Shown here piece after piece: positions 23,770 to 37,904 of a DNA stretch of 64,000 nt (the first letter of the stretch is position 1; the number at the start of each line of letters is the position of its first letter). The notes below the pieces were generated by a model. It searched no databases and had not been told where the DNA came from. It worked only from the letters and a program-made list of their open reading frames with translations. The position numbers and the translations under genes are program-made. The DNA comes from Microvelia longipes (lineage: Eukaryota > Arthropoda > Insecta > Hemiptera > Veliidae). The stretch spans positions 19,832,065 through 19,896,064 of the forward strand of contig JACMZG010001914.1 in NCBI GenBank assembly GCA_018340805.1, read 5' to 3'.

Positions 23770-24433
23770 AGACGATTAAAGTTGTGTTGTAATGTTGGCA
23801 ACACTTACGAACAATATAAATCAGCTGTTTTCGTCAAGTTCCAAACAAACCGTTATTTCTATTTGACTTAACATGTGCGTGTTCCTTTAAGGCTTTTTGT
23901 GATTGTTTTTTGGACTTTTCTTTAGTTTTTTGCATATTTGCGATAGATTAGAACCCTCTTTACAAATTGGCTGTAAAAAGGTATGTATTTTTTTATTTTT
24001 TTTCTGTTTTTTACGCTGTTTTAATATCATAGATTTCGGCACTTCTTGTATTGACTCCATATAATGATTAATGATTACATTTATCATTGTTTCTTATGTT
24101 TCAATAAGTATTAATTGTTTTAGTGAATTGTGTGTTCATATTTTTTCATATATGATTATTATATGGTACATACATGGTTTATTTATTGTGGGCAATACGA
24201 TCGTTTTCAGACAAATTTATGAAACTCCTAGGAAACACAGCCGCTGGCAATTTTAATTCTTAATTTGATCGGTACTTTTAGTTTAGTTAGTTAACGATAT
24301 TAGTCGATGATCGAACCCTAGCTTGAATTAAACCTGAAGCTGAATGCCTTCTAATCTTGTCCTGTTGATTATACTGTGTAAATACTGCTCTCTTATTAAT
24401 ACTATGTAACATCTTTTTTATTTGTAGTAAATC

Positions 24434-27400
24434 ATGGCGACAGTCTTTAGTTTTGCCAAAATCGCTTCATTCTTTATAGGAGAAGAAGGGGCTTTGGAGA
24501 GAGGAGAGAATGGCTTCAGAAGTAAGCATGTGAAATCATGTGTATATGATGCAAAACTTAAATTTTTGAAGGGGGATGTGCATGCAAGCATGAGGAAAGA
24601 AGTAATTTATCATATGAAGTAAGTTCTATCATATTAAAGTAATTCATTGCATTTTTTATTTTAACATGGCCTTTTTACAGTTTTTTAAAGTAGCTGATTT
24701 TTTTAATTTACCGCATTTATACTGTCGGTATATAAGAAAATTATTTTGTTGGAATAAAAATCTGAAACCGGATTTCAACTGAAAACCTGTCTTAAGACAT
24801 GTTTTTTACAAATTTATGTGTGTGTGTGTCTGTATCAACGTTGCTCCGAGTTAGTTGTTAATTCTAGAGAGTTGAAACTTGGTAAAAAAAACTATCTTTC
24901 AGTCTAGTTGTGCTATCCAAAAATTAATGTTTTATGTTGTTAATAACCTGCAGTTATGGCTTAGCAAAACTTAAATAAACCTCAGAAAAATGTTTTGATT
25001 AATTTGAAATTTTGCACATATGTAGTGTCGTAATAACATTTGGGTGTAATTTTATTACATACATTTTTTGGACTTGCCAAAATGTTTACTTCTTTAGAAA
25101 TAAAATTGTATGTTTTATCTAATTTATTTATTTCTTTCGTCCATTTGTATGATATTTTATACCTCTTTTCTCTGTGCAGATATACTTGAAAGACAATATG
25201 GAGGTGAGAAAGCCCTTGCAATTGCAAGAGAGGGCTTTTTGAAATGCCACCATATGGCTACTCTTTTATTTTGGGCTTACCATAATATCTCTTCTACAGA
25301 TACCCTATGTAAATGGGTTGCTCCTAGAGTAGCTCCAGAAGATGACAGCAGAGATATAAGCCAATTGTTTCCTCCTGGTCCAAGTCATACTAATGTAGAC
25401 TCTCCAACTGGGGACCAATTGTCAAGTTTTATCGAGGATTTAAGGGTAGGTCTGTTTTTGTTGTTATTTTCTAAACCTTAGTATGCAGATAACTCTAACT
25501 TTGGTTTTTACGTATCTTATATAATTTTTGCTTCTTATAATTATGTATAAAGAATTTGGTGTTGATAGAAAAATAGACCCTGTAAGTCAGCAATAGTACT
25601 GATTCCATTCAAAATAGTCTTTATTTTCTCAGGTTAACAATATAATACAAAAAAATACTGTAATTATAAAGAGTTATAGTTTATGGACAAACCTATATGA
25701 TTATTAGATTCCTATATCATATAAAATCTAATGTAATGTAACCTATTAGGGGATATTAGTTTCTATTACCACTATAACTGCTTTGTTGGCTTCACGGTTT
25801 AGAGTGTTCACCAAATTAAATTAATGACATTTAAATTAAGTTGAAGCTTTAGCAGAGTAATTATTTCTATACTTATTAATCTTTATAACTTAAACAAAAC
25901 TTATTCTTGTTGTTCATTGCAGATTGCAGGAGTTGGTGCAGGCCTCCTGTGGAAGGTGAGGACTCCACCTCTAGATGACATTCCTTTACTGCCCGAAGTA
26001 GAAGTAGTAATGTTAAAGGAGTTTGAAGAAGCTTTAGACAAGCCCTGTCTTATTAGGGAGGCACTGAAGGAAATAGTGCAGTGAGAGGCACTGCAGAAGA
26101 AAAAAACGCGAGGGCAGTCAAGAAACCCTCTCTGGCTATCCTTAAGGAAAAAGACTAACAGCTTCGAATTTTGGATTAATTTTGAATTACTTTATCAAGC
26201 CAAAACTGCCAAAATCTTTTTGGTCAAGAATATTTGGTGAGCTTTATTATTTTTAAAACATTATTTAATATATTTTATTTCTTGTGTTACTGTAGAGTAT
26301 ATATTGTGATCACTTTTCCAACATTTTGCTTAGTTTATAACAGATTTTATATTTACGAAAGTTTGTAAATGTAGTTGGAAAATATGGTGGCCAGTGCTTT
26401 AAAATGGTTTTGAAAGTTTTAAGAAATGTGATGAGTATGAAATAAATAATGGGTCTTCATTACCTTAGCCGCTATGTGGCATTTTAATAAAAAAATTTAT
26501 TAAAATGCTTTTTTTCTGAAGCAGTTTGTATGCATACATACATTTATTGTAACTATCCATTAAAGTAATTATAATCCTTAAGAAGATGTTAATTTCAATC
26601 TATTACTCATTTGCACCTCCAACAGGCAAAAAAGTATACATAGCTGATTGAATAGTTTTGTCACATACTGCTATTAATAAATTACGTTATTCCAGGTCTG
26701 TACAAGTTAGATGGAATCAAAGCTATACAGTGGGGAAGAGACCACGAGGATGATGCTGTTCAACGCTTCTCGGAAGTGTCTGGATTGAAAGTGGAACGGA
26801 ATGGGTTATTTGTATGAGAATGGCTTCTTGGCAGCATCTCCTGACGGGCTGTTGAAGATGGGGCTTTACTCGAAGTGAAGTGCCCATTTTCACTGAGGAG
26901 TGTCTCTTCCTTAAAAGAGCACAAAAGAATACAGACAGAGAAAATTTTTTCATTACAAGGAAGATGGTGACATAGTAATCAATGCAGACCATGAATACTA
27001 CCACCAAATTCAAGGCCAAATGTAACATAACAGGTAATAATCCAATATGGAGATAGTAGTATTAAAATGATATTTTTACCTTAACCACATTTGCTTCTTG
27101 TCATATTTCTAAGTTTGATGTGTTTTCTAAGTTTGTGTGTATAGATATAGATATAGTTTAAATGTGTGTAAAATATATTTATATAGTATTACTATATGAA
27201 ATAAATAATATTCAGTCCTGCATGTAATGTATAAGAATTAGGTTTAAAATTAGTTTATAATTATTATTATTAATTCTAAAACACTTCCACAGTTGCTTTA
27301 CTTTTATTCTTTGTGTTTCAGGAAGAACAAAGTGTCATTTCTTTCAATGGTGCCTGAATGTGTTTGGTTTCCAGTAGAAAAAGATTCCTCATGGGAAAGG

Positions 27401-27968
27401 AATGTGGATTTATTGGAATCATTTTTTCTTAATAAATTTATTCCCAAATTAATCTCAAGGCTTGAGAGTGATAAACAGAGTGGTTAGTATAAAAATTACT
27501 TTTAATATATAAAATAAATTAGTCTTGTTAATTATAGTCATGTTTTTAAATAATTTTGGAGGCCTTGAAGTAGAACATAAATCCACACTGCAAGAGTTTT
27601 AAAACAAATGTACTATTTATTTTAATTTTCCTCTTTTTAATTGCCAGGATTCCTTGTTGCCTAAACCCTGCATTAAACAGTACTCGGCTCTCCTAACCTA
27701 CTTTAAATATTTTCTGGTAAAATTTAGTTTTTTGGATGGTAATGAGGGAGAGGTGATAGATCACTAGCAAGTAGGCCATGTTGTTGGGCGTTTTAATACC
27801 TCTCATGAAAATTCTAGAGGCCCCAACCGGATTGAACCCGGACTGTCTTGGCACAAGTGCTAATGATACTACTGGGAATTACAAATGTAAATCAATTTGT
27901 AAATCATACAAATTTTAATATGTTTTTTATTACTATTTTCAGATGCTTCTACTGCTTCTTCTGGCTGA
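24434..27968 (+). CDS. SWIM-YqaJ nuclease gene, element 3 left half
   Basis: The exon plan is that of the other copies, from ATG at 24434 to TGA at 27966-27968. The first exon ends near 24618 and the second begins at 25180. Many small indels break the frame: GAGGTGAGAAAGCCC lies where the SWIM cysteines should be coded, so the CxC pair is damaged. FVHENGF has lost bases near 26812. ASPDG, EVKCPFSL and FFQWCLN stretches remain recognisable. Density of indels is higher than in elements 1 and 4, which suggests either decay or poor consensus. Confidence 0.7.
27700..27885 (-). mobile_element. tRNA-derived SINE, element 3 left half
   Basis: Same SINE as at 17164-17400, reversed. The B box near 27829-27838 has lost one G, and the spacer between it and the head lacks about eight bases present in the other copies. 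Confidence 0.55.
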
Positions 27969-29533
27969 TGATTACTTGAAATGTTTATTTCTCTGTATAA
28001 ATAAATATATAATTAATGTGTTATGATAATTATAATTGATGTACAATTTTTACCTCTTTGTTACCTTGAGCAATGCCATAATGGAATTATCATGAAATTT
28101 ACGTTTCCTTAAATCGTAAAAATAACTACAGGAGTTTTCGAATGTACAATGTTGGATTTGTATTAGCCTGTTAGCAAACAGCCATTGGAAAAATCGCATT
28201 ATAAAGAGGTTGAGGTTATTCTGATAGAGGACAGAATAGTTTAATGTATCATGTCCTTAACGAATAAGGATAATTATTTAAGAATAATTTAATGTATTAT
28301 GTCCTTAACTGATATGATATCAAGACAAGTTGATAAATAAAAAACAGTAATAAGACTGAATGAGGTTATACATTTTTGAAAGGTAGGTCTGGGAAACCAA
28401 CTGCAAATCATGTTCCATGTTAAATTATTGATACAGAAACTCTAGCATGTTGCTATAAATCTGTCACTAGTGTGATCAAGTATAAAAACAAAGCAAGACT
28501 GTAATTAAAGCAATTTAAAACTTCATAGAAGTTTTAAAACAGATAGAAGTATCATTGATAAATCAGGGATAAATAAATAATACAAGTAACTGGGGATTAA
28601 CAAAACTTAACATTTTAATTACAAATAACATTAATTAAAAACATTTTCATTTAGAAAAGGAGAAAACAATATTTTGAGCACAGAAACAATTTGAAAACAA
28701 ATAAGTACAAACAGACCCTAAATCCTCATCATAATTGTTTTAGACATTAGAGGATCTGACCAATATATTAATATGCCCATTAAGGGTCATTTCACCATGA
28801 AAAGTATGTTGGTGACAGCTGTTATTCTAAAATTACAAATAGATCACACTAAGAATCGAGTACCTCACAACTTGTCCTCATCACATTAGATTTGATAAGC
28901 TCATCCTCTCACTACTTTGGACTTGCTTAGTCCTCAGATAGTGAATACATTTGTTTTCATCCAGTTACTGAAAAACGCTCAATCAAGCTTCTCTTTTATG
29001 AACTAACAAAAATCATGGATATACTTGCGAATTAAAACGAATTTTTGAATACTTATTCATTACATAAAGGTATACACTTGCCCCTAATTTCTACTCTATT
29101 AGATTAAGCCATTTGCTGAAAATTGACCTAATGCTGATAGTAAGATGAAAATTGACACATATTTTAGACTTATATAAGCATACATACATGCCAAAATTTC
29201 AATTCCGCGTTACATAAATTATAAATGTTTTGATGAGTCATTATTATTGATTACGACGTCATGTAAAAATTATTTCCAGATTGCGCAACTACACATTGAT
29301 CACACATAAAAATTGATTTGCGCACTAAGTTTGAACTCATAAATGCACTAGAAGCTATGATAATAACAGTCACACATATATTAACAGAAACCTTATGAAG
29401 ACACTTGGTGGCCTTCAAACACCTAAAGCCTAAAAATACCTACAGTATACATTGGATGGCAACTTTTTTCTAAAATTACCATTGGGTTGCACACATATAT
29501 AGGTATATATATCAACAACAATTTTGATCCACA

Positions 29534-29534
29534 N
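29534..29534. other. Single N: assembly join inside a transposon
   Basis: Left of the N the sequence is at element position 52100 (fourth-copy coordinates). Right of it, after about 100 unclear bases, it is back near 49030. The join therefore repeats about 3.1 kb of the element. Confidence 0.9.
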
Positions 29535-29860
29535 TTGTAACCGCATGACCTCCTCTTTCTGTGGACCTTCTCCTTCCTCGTCAATTCTCATCCTTCACGA
29601 AGCTTTATTTTCACAATCCCATTCACCTGGTTGCACTCCACAGGACAAAAGTGCATAGCGTGAATTGGAATAGTTTGTCTAAGCTGACCTGCTATTGAAC
29701 AACAAAACATGCTCGGTATTCACGGTCTGTCCATATTAGAATGGAAGTGATAAAAAGCTCTACTCAGGGTGGGAGAGCCCTGAGGAAGAAACTGTGGTTC
29801 ACGCTTCTTCGGTAAGTGCGTTGATTGAAAAGTGGAACGGAATGGTTATTTTAGCACTAG
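29535..29860. other. Error-rich sequence at a contig end
   Basis: From about 29640 this reads as a heavily garbled copy of YqaJ intron 4 and exon 4 (compare 49030-49200), with extra bases every few positions. The first 100 bases are not assignable. Normal accuracy resumes near 29870. It looks like an unpolished read end and not biological divergence. Confidence 0.75.
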
Positions 29861-31185
29861 AAGGTTCTTGCAGCATCTCCTGACGGGCTTGTTGAAGATG
29901 GGGCTTTACTCGAAGTGAAGTGCCCATTTTCACTGAGGAGTGTCTCTTCCTTAAAAGAGGCACAAAAGAATACAGACAAGAAGAGAATTTTTTTCATTAC
30001 AATGAAGATGGTGACATAGTAATCAATGCAGACCATGAAATACTACCACCAAATTCAAGGCCAAATGTACATAACAGGTAATAATCCAATATGGAGATAG
30101 TAGTATTAAAATGATATTTTTACCTTAACCACATTTGCTTCTTGTCATATTTCTAAGTTTGTGTGTATGTATATAGGTATAGTTTAAATGTGTAAAATAT
30201 ATTTTATATAGTATTACTATATGAAATAAATAATATTCAGTCCTGCATGTAAGATCTTATGTATATAAATATAAGATACTGGGTTTAGAAAATTAGTTGG
30301 TAGTTATAATGATAAAACATTATTAATTCTAAAACACTTCACACAGTTGCTTTACTTTTATTGAAGGTGTTTCAGGAAGAACAAAGTGTCATTTCTTTCA
30401 ATGGTGCCTGAATGACTTTGTTTGGTTTCCAGTAGAAAAAGATTCCTCATGGGAAAGGAATGTGGATTTATTGGAATCATTTTTTCTTAATAAATTTATT
30501 CCCAAATTAATCTCAAGGCTTGAGAGTGATAAACAGAGTGGTTAGTATAAAATTACTTTTAATATATAAAATAAATTAGTCTTGTTAATTATAGTCATGT
30601 TTTTAAATAAATTTTGGAGGCCTTGAAGTAGAACATAAATCCGCACTGCTAAGAGTTTAAAACAAATGTACTATTTATTTAATTTTCCTCTTTTTAATTG
30701 CCAGGATTCCTTGTTGCCTAAACCCTGCATTAAACAGTACTCGGCTCTCCTAACCTACTTTAAAATATTTTGCTGGTAAAATTTAGTTGTTAGTGATAGT
30801 AATGAGGGAGAGGTGATAGATCACCTAGCAAGTAGGCCATGTTGTTGGGCCTTTTAATACCTCTCATGAAAATTCTAGAGGCCCCAACCGGGATTGAACC
30901 CGGACTGTCTGGGTGGCAGGCACAAGTGCTAATGATTGTACTACTGGGACCCCTGGTATAGGTTATGTCCCACCATTAAATATTTTCTGGCTGCTTATTT
31001 TTATCACTGTTATTTAACTATTAATATTTGACTAATTGATAAAATAAGTCCTGCATCACCAAATTTATAACAATAACACCCACTCATTTCATCTACAAAA
31101 CAAATAAATCAATTTGTAAATCATACAATTTTAATATGTTTTTTTATTACTATTTTCAGATGCTTCTACTGCTTCTTCTGGCTGA
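29735..31185 (+). pseudogene. SWIM-YqaJ gene, 3' part only, element 3 right half
   Basis: A garbled exon 4 start (29739) is followed by a readable ASPDGL, LLEVKCP and YYHQIQGQM part, then exon 5 (about 30375-30541) and the last exon with TGA at 31183-31185. The upstream exons are absent because of the join at 29534. Confidence 0.7.
30735..30950 (-). mobile_element. tRNA-derived SINE, element 3 right half
   Basis: Reversed tRNA-like head with the B box at 30890-30900 (complement of GGTTCAATCCC). A ~163-bp segment with no counterpart in type I copies follows at about 30951-31110. Confidence 0.6.
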
Positions 31186-32929
31186 TGATTACTTGAAATG
31201 TTTATTTCTCTGTATAAATAAATATATAATTAATGTGTTATGATAATTATAATTGATGTACAATTTTTACCTCTTTGTTACCTTGAGCAATGCCATAATG
31301 GAATTATCATGAAATTTACGTTTCCTTAAATCGTAAAAAATAACTACAGGAGTTTTCGAATGTACAATGTTGGATTTGTATTAGCCTGTTAGCAAACAGC
31401 CATTGGAAAAATCGCATTATAAAGAGGTTGAGGTTATTCTGATAGAGGACAGAATAGTTTAATGTATCATGTCCTTAACGAATAAGGATAATTATTTAAG
31501 AATAATTTAATGTATTATGTCCTTAACTGATATGATATCAAGACAAGTTGATAAATAAAAAACAGTAATAAGACTGAATGAGGTTATACATTTTGAAAGG
31601 TAGGTCTGGGAAACCAACTGCAAATCATGTTCCATGTTAAATTATTGATACAGAAACTCTAGCATGTTGCTATAAATCTGTCACTAGTGTGATCAAGTAT
31701 AAAAACAAAGCAAGACTGTAATTAAAGCAATTTAAAACTTCATAGAAGTTTTAAACAGATAGAAGTATCATTGATAAATTAGGGATAAATAAATAATACA
31801 AGTAACTGGGGATTAACAAAACTTAACATTTTAATTACAAATAACATTAATTAAAAACATTTTCATTTAGAAAAGGAGAAAACAATATTTGAGCACAGAA
31901 ACAATTTGAAAAACAAATAAGTACAACAGACCTAAATCCTCATCATAATTGTTTTAGACATTAGAGGATCTGACCAATATATTAATATGCCCATTAAGGG
32001 TCATTTCACCATGAAAAGTATGTTGGTGACAGCTGTTATTCTAAAATTACAAATAGATCACACTAAGAATCGAGTACCTCACAACTTGTCCTCATCACAT
32101 TAGATTTGATAAGCTCATCCTCTCACTACTTTGGACTTGCTTAGTCCTCAGATAGAATACATTTGTTTCATCCAGTCACTGAAAACGCTCAATCAACTTC
32201 TTTTTATGAGCTAACAAAATCATGATATACTTGCGAATTAAAACGAATTTTAGAATACTTATTCATTACATAAAGGTATACACTTGCCCCTAATTTCTAC
32301 TCTATTTAGATTTGCTGAAAAGACCTAATGCTTGATAGTAAGAATGAAAATTGACACATATTTTAGACTTATATAAGCATACATACATGCCAAATTCAAA
32401 CTAATCAAAATATATTTCCGCGTTACATAAATTATAAATGTTTTGATGAGTCATTATTATTGATTACCGACGTCATGTAAAAATTATATTCCAGATTGCG
32501 CAACTACACATTGATCAACACATAAAGATTGATTTGCGCACTAAGTTTGAACTCATAAATGCACTAGAAGCTATGATAATAACAGTCACACACACATATA
32601 TTAACAAAAACCTTATGAAGACCACTTGGTGGCCTTCAAAACACCTAAACCTAAAAATACCTACAGTATAAATTGGATGGCAACTTTTTTCTAAAATTAC
32701 CATTGGGTTGCACACATATATAGGTATATATATCAACAACAATTTTATCCACAGTCAGTAAGTATACATTTCACAACAATTGGTAAGACTTAATTATTAC
32801 TAATATATTGCACTCAAAATATTCACAGTTATTTATAGGTCTATATTTTTATCACAATATTTGCAATTAAATTTATTACAACATTATTTATATCTATTAC
32901 AACAATATTTATCTACGATTGTTAGGAAC
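31186..32929. other. Intergenic middle of element 3
   Basis: Non-coding DNA between the converging genes, equivalent to 15371-17070 reversed. It contains the dispersed repeat (about 32060-32640). No gene is recognised; the 75-codon minus frame at 32515 is not conserved. Confidence 0.6.
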
Positions 32930-33575
32930 ACTGTATGTCTATGACGAAAGGTAAAATTTCCTTAATACTAATATATTGAACCTGGGATATTTATCTACAG
33001 TGGTTAGGAACTCTATATGTGTATGAATAGGTACAATTTAATTAATACTAATATATTGAACCGGGATATTTATCTACAGTGGTTAGGAACTCTATATGTT
33101 ATGACATAGTACCATTTAATTAATACTAATATATTGAACGGGATATTTATCTACAGTGGTTAGGAACTCTATATGTGTATGACAATAGGTACAATTAATT
33201 AATACTAATATATTGAACCGGGGTATTATCTACAGTGTGGTAGAACTCTATATGTGTATGACAATAGGTACCATTTAATTAATACTAATATATTGAACCG
33301 GGATCTACTGGGTAGGAACTCTATATGTGTATGACAATAGGTACAATTTAATTAATACTAATATATTATTGGGATATTTATCTACAGTGGTTAGGAATCT
33401 CTATACGTATTTTAGGAACTCTATTATGTATGACAATTACATTTAATTAAACTAATATATTGAACCGGGGATATTTATCTACAGTGGTTAGGAACTTTAT
33501 ATGTTATGACAATAGGTACAATTTAATTAATACTAATATATTAACCGGGATATTTATCTACAGTTCTTTGAAGTC
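32930..33575. repeat. Transposon minisatellite, expanded (about 7 units of ~86 bp)
   Basis: Units read GGTTAGGAACTCTATATGTG, TATGACAATAGGTACAATTT and TTAATACTAATATATTGAAC, then CGGGATATTTATCTACAGT. Several units carry different internal gaps. A degenerate version of the same pattern extends to about 34400 with ~170-bp spacing. Confidence 0.9.
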
Positions 33576-34497
33576 TTATTATTTTATCACTATGTTCCAA
33601 TGAAATTATTATAATTAAATTACAGCTAGAATATTTATTCTAAGTCATTATAAACTCTATATATGTATGAAAATATGTACAATTTTATTATGACTAATGT
33701 ATGTTAAACCTAGATTATATTTGTACACTTTTTAGTAAGTATATCTTTATCACAATATTTCCAATGAAATTATTATTAACAAATTTATAATCAATAACAA
33801 GCTACCTCCTCTTAATGGGGTTGCAGATAAAAGTTTTATGAAGAATTTAATTTGATAAAACTTTTTAATTCCTTCTCACACGTTAATGGGGTATGACAAA
33901 TATTCAATTTTTTACGTTTAAACTTATTAAAATGAGTAGAAGTAATTAGGAATCTATATATAAATGAAAATAGGTACAATTTTATTATGACTATATATGT
34001 ACACCTAAAATATTATCTACAGTTCTTTGGAAGTCTTATATTTTAATCAAATGTTTTCAATGGAATTGTTATAATTAAATTACAGCTTCAATATTTATCC
34101 TAAGTCATTAGGAACTCTGTATATCTATCAAAATTGGTACAATTTTATTATGACTAATATATGTTAAACCTAGAAATATTTATCTACATTTTTTGGAAGT
34201 CATTATCTTTTTATTACAAAAAGTTAAATTAAATTATTTTAAACAAATTACAGCCTAAATATTTTTCCATAGTCATTAGGAACTATATATTTCTATAATA
34301 ATAGGTTCAATTTAATTATTACTAGTACATTGAACCTAGGGAATATTTATCCACAGTCATTTAAAAGTCTGTATTTTTAACACAATATGTAAGAGTTAAT
34401 AATTTCTAGAGTTCAGTCATTAAGATCAAGTTTATAACTTGAAGTTAAACTTGAAGGTTAGGTAACAAGCCTACTTTAACGGTTATAAGGTACTTTA

Positions 34498-35873
34498 TTA
34501 CATGATACTTGATATAGATAGATAGACAGTGATGGGATTCAGCCAGTTGTCATCAATATTTGAGTCAAGTTTCTGTACGTCTAATTCTGCCATACCACTG
34601 AACTTATCATTGTTGGAAGCATTAATATCTGAACTACTAGGTCCAGATTTCATCACCCGAGACCTGCAAAAGAAAGAAAAAATGTAGTGTATAAATTTAA
34701 ACATTTATTTACCAAGCTGTTAAAGTGAAATTAATGCAATAACTAGGCTCTTGTGAAAAGTGACTCAGACATAAAGTACTGATAAAAAGGTCAAGAAAAT
34801 AGTACATACAATTAACAAATGGGATGCAAAACAACTCTAAACAAGTGCTAACACACATAAAAATTAATATGTTTCTCATATACACGACCGTGTTATTCTT
34901 AATGATCATGTGATAGTAAAAACATACAAGATTTTTTACAAGTTTTCAGCATACTTGCCTACATCTTAGACTTAGTGGGTTATTTGTCTATAACAAGTCA
35001 AGTGTCCCATGGCATACATAAAAATACATACTATAGAAACTTGTATAAAAGTTAACAAAAATCATCAATCAAGATAATCAATCTGTCTGTTGTCACAAAT
35101 AAAAGAATTACTTTAAAATATCACTGCAACATACATACTTCTTTCGTTTTGGAGATTCAATGAGAAGATTCTTTTTGTCTATATTATGTAAAAACAGAGT
35201 TGGCAAGTTCTCTCTCTCTTCATCCTTAAAATGACAAGAGCAGACTCTTGACGTCTTGACAGGGCTTCTGTCTGCTCGCCTTACATATGAAATAATTAAT
35301 CATAATTAAACCGAATATTAAAATTAAATTTCTATTCAAAGTTAGTGAGTGCTGGAAGACTTTCCACAGCAAAACTTGAAAGGACTGACTCTCCCTGCCT
35401 TTAATATTTTTATGGCTTAAAGTAGCAATTTGCATGTACTACAATGATAACCTTTTACATTGAAATTGTTAAGACAGTTTTAGATTATGTAAACAAATTG
35501 CAAGTAAAAAAATCATTGCTTAAGTTTTTTTCCTCTTTTTCATTTGGTTATTATTATAATTGTTCTTCAGCCTATATTTTGTAGTGGTCATTAAGCAACA
35601 AGTGAGAACTTTATATTGCTCACCTTGAATCATCTACAATAATAATGTACTACCATTCTACAATACAATGCCTCTCAAAATATTATTTATATTAAAGAGG
35701 TTACATTTTAATATGCCATAACAGTTACACCATTCAAAAAGAAAGCAAGTGATGTCATACCTTAATAATTTTATCCATATTTTCTTTAATTTATCGTCCT
35801 TAGGAAAAGTAAAAAATCTGCAGCCATGTTTTTCAGAGTAATGTTTACAATCAGGTGCGAAACACATTACCAT
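34498..35873 (-). CDS. THAP-only gene, element 3 right half
   Basis: Exon 1 is 35761-35873 (THAP first half, MVMCFAPDCK), exon 2 lies near 35140-35282, and exon 3 runs from about 34664. Exon 2 has the in-frame insertion found in element 4. Exon 3 leaves the transposase sequence after VQKLDSNID and ends soon after in unrelated residues. The product would be a THAP zinc finger with a short tail and no coiled coil, HTH or nuclease core. Confidence 0.7.
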
Positions 35874-37904
35874 CTAAAAAAAAAAATATTATTAAAAAGA
35901 CACAATTTATCCAATATTTAATAATAGTTGCTTCCTTAAAAGGGATGCAAATTCTATGAGGAAAACATTACTATTGGTCACAATTATAAAGGACATGATA
36001 TACATAAAAGGGGGATCAGAATATAGGATTTTTTTTAACTTTTATTAGCTGAATTATCAGCATTAGCAAGGGCGAAACAGAGAATTCACATTACAACAAA
36101 GAATTCACTAAGTAGTAGGGTCTAAACAGTTCAGTTCTCAATATAATCAGTAGATACTAAGATAGATTCGACATTTGTTTGAGACATATGTAAGGCATTT
36201 TCTGCATTCTACCAAGTTTTACCAAAGCTTAAACAAACATTTACTATGTACACACTGCATATTTAACATGGTATTTGTTTGAATCAAACGAGTCAACAAC
36301 AAAACATCACTGCCAAAATATCTTGTCCTTCATACAGTGAAATTTCACTTATGCGTTGCATGGAAGTTAAAAACAAAACAAAATAATTAAGTGGTGCTTT
36401 CTATGCATAGTAATAAAGTAACAGTAGACATATTTTTAAAAAGTTATTTGGTAAAAACTATATTATTTAAGTAAATTAACACTTCATTGAAAAGGTTAAA
36501 TGTTGATACATTTCCAAAGAGACTAATAACACATAACACAGAATAACGTAGTGATAAGGAAAGTGAGACAGTTTCCAATGGGTACCATAATGGTACTTGC
36601 TCCTACTAGATCTATCAAGAGGGAGACTAAAGACTCCCCAACCTTTATTGGAGACAAAGCATAGGCATTTTTCAGTGATATCACATTAAATCACTTCATA
36701 AGACACAGATATTTAAAGAATATATGCGATAGATTACAATTACACCTTATTTTAAAATTATTTCACTTAACTTACGACAAAACGATCAAACAATAATGCA
36801 ATATACCAGACATTGTAATAGTTATGAAAAATTAAAAATGATGTCACCAATGTACAGTTTTGGTACCATGCTACCAAGAGAATGATAAGAATTTTCTATA
36901 CTGCCTTTAAGTATTAGACTCTTTGTCTAATAACATTGCATGATACGAGAAAATTACATTTAGAGGCAACACGCCTCTAATTGTACATAGAGCGTATGGG
37001 GAAGAGGACCGGATTTCAATGAAATCCCTGCGTATTGTTCTCACATTGTATTGAACTAACATAATTAATAAAATAGGAGGCTTGGATATGCTGTGTGTAC
37101 GTGTAGTCATTTTCTACAAACTATCAAGTGCCTGGTCATTCAAAAGTTTTGTAATGTCCATTACAAGTAGATTGATCATGAATATGATAAGAGTTTTAAT
37201 ACAACTTATATGTTAAAATTATATGTAATTATGTACATGTTATTTTAATCCACAGTCACATAAAAATGAATCCAACTGTTTTTCAAAAAAACAGAAAATT
37301 CGAAAAAAAACACACTTACCTTGACAAAATTTAACACAAAACGTTATGATCATAGCACGTCTTTTCTCTTAACAAATAGCTGGTAACTCACTATTTAAAC
37401 TAAAAACATGTTAACAAAAAAGAAACCACAAAAAGGGAAATAATGAAACTACAGCATGACCCACTAATATAAACAGTAGATAGCATGGAAAATATTGAAG
37501 AACAAATTAGGTTGGCATGATATGAAATTGGCTGTGGTTTAACATCCAGGACAAATCTTAGTCTCCCTCGCATTATTTTTCAACAATTTTAACTAATTTT
37601 AACCGTGTGTCATACTAAAAAATAAGCTAATAAATCGCACTAAGTTGCCCATTTTTGACAACTTTTAAAACGCTTCTTTGTCCGATTTAGTTTGATAATT
37701 TACGGATTTTTTTCTATTTATAATACAAAAGCAACATTAATTGCACAAAAACAATAAAAAAGTTATAAGAATTCTTTAAATATTAATAATTAACAAAGAT
37801 TTTAAAATAGTTCAATACAAACGGCCATAGCAAGCATGTTTGTTTGGAAGCGGGGAAGTTGTACCGGCGTCTAGGTTATACAAAGGTAGCTTCTTTACTC
37901 GTCT
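35874..37904. promoter_or_regulatory. THAP gene 5' flank and right end, element 3
   Basis: Equivalent to 11118-13137 reversed: palindrome cluster (about 36590-37035), the CTTACC donor complement near 37317, and the right terminal repeat. A few bases are missing near the end (37846-37890) compared with other copies. Confidence 0.6.

Larger units (their letters stand above)
23770..29533 (+). mobile_element. ISL2EU-like transposon 3, left half (type I)
   Basis: It starts AGACGATTAAAG after AT (23768-23769) and runs through the whole YqaJ gene, the SINE and the converging intergenic part. It stops at the N (29534) at a point equal to about 52100 of the fourth element. A short duplicated segment near 27110-27130 and the absence of the ~163-bp segment beside the SINE match type I copies. 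The sequence following the N goes back about 3.1 kb in element coordinates. Confidence 0.85.
29640..37904 (+). mobile_element. ISL2EU-like transposon 3, right half (type II)
   Basis: It covers the element from YqaJ exon 4 to the right terminal repeat, which ends at 37904 and is followed by AT. It has the ~163-bp segment beside the SINE, the expanded minisatellite and the short THAP frame, all shared with the fourth element and not with the half left of the N. The two halves are probably different copies or haplotypes. Confidence 0.85.
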
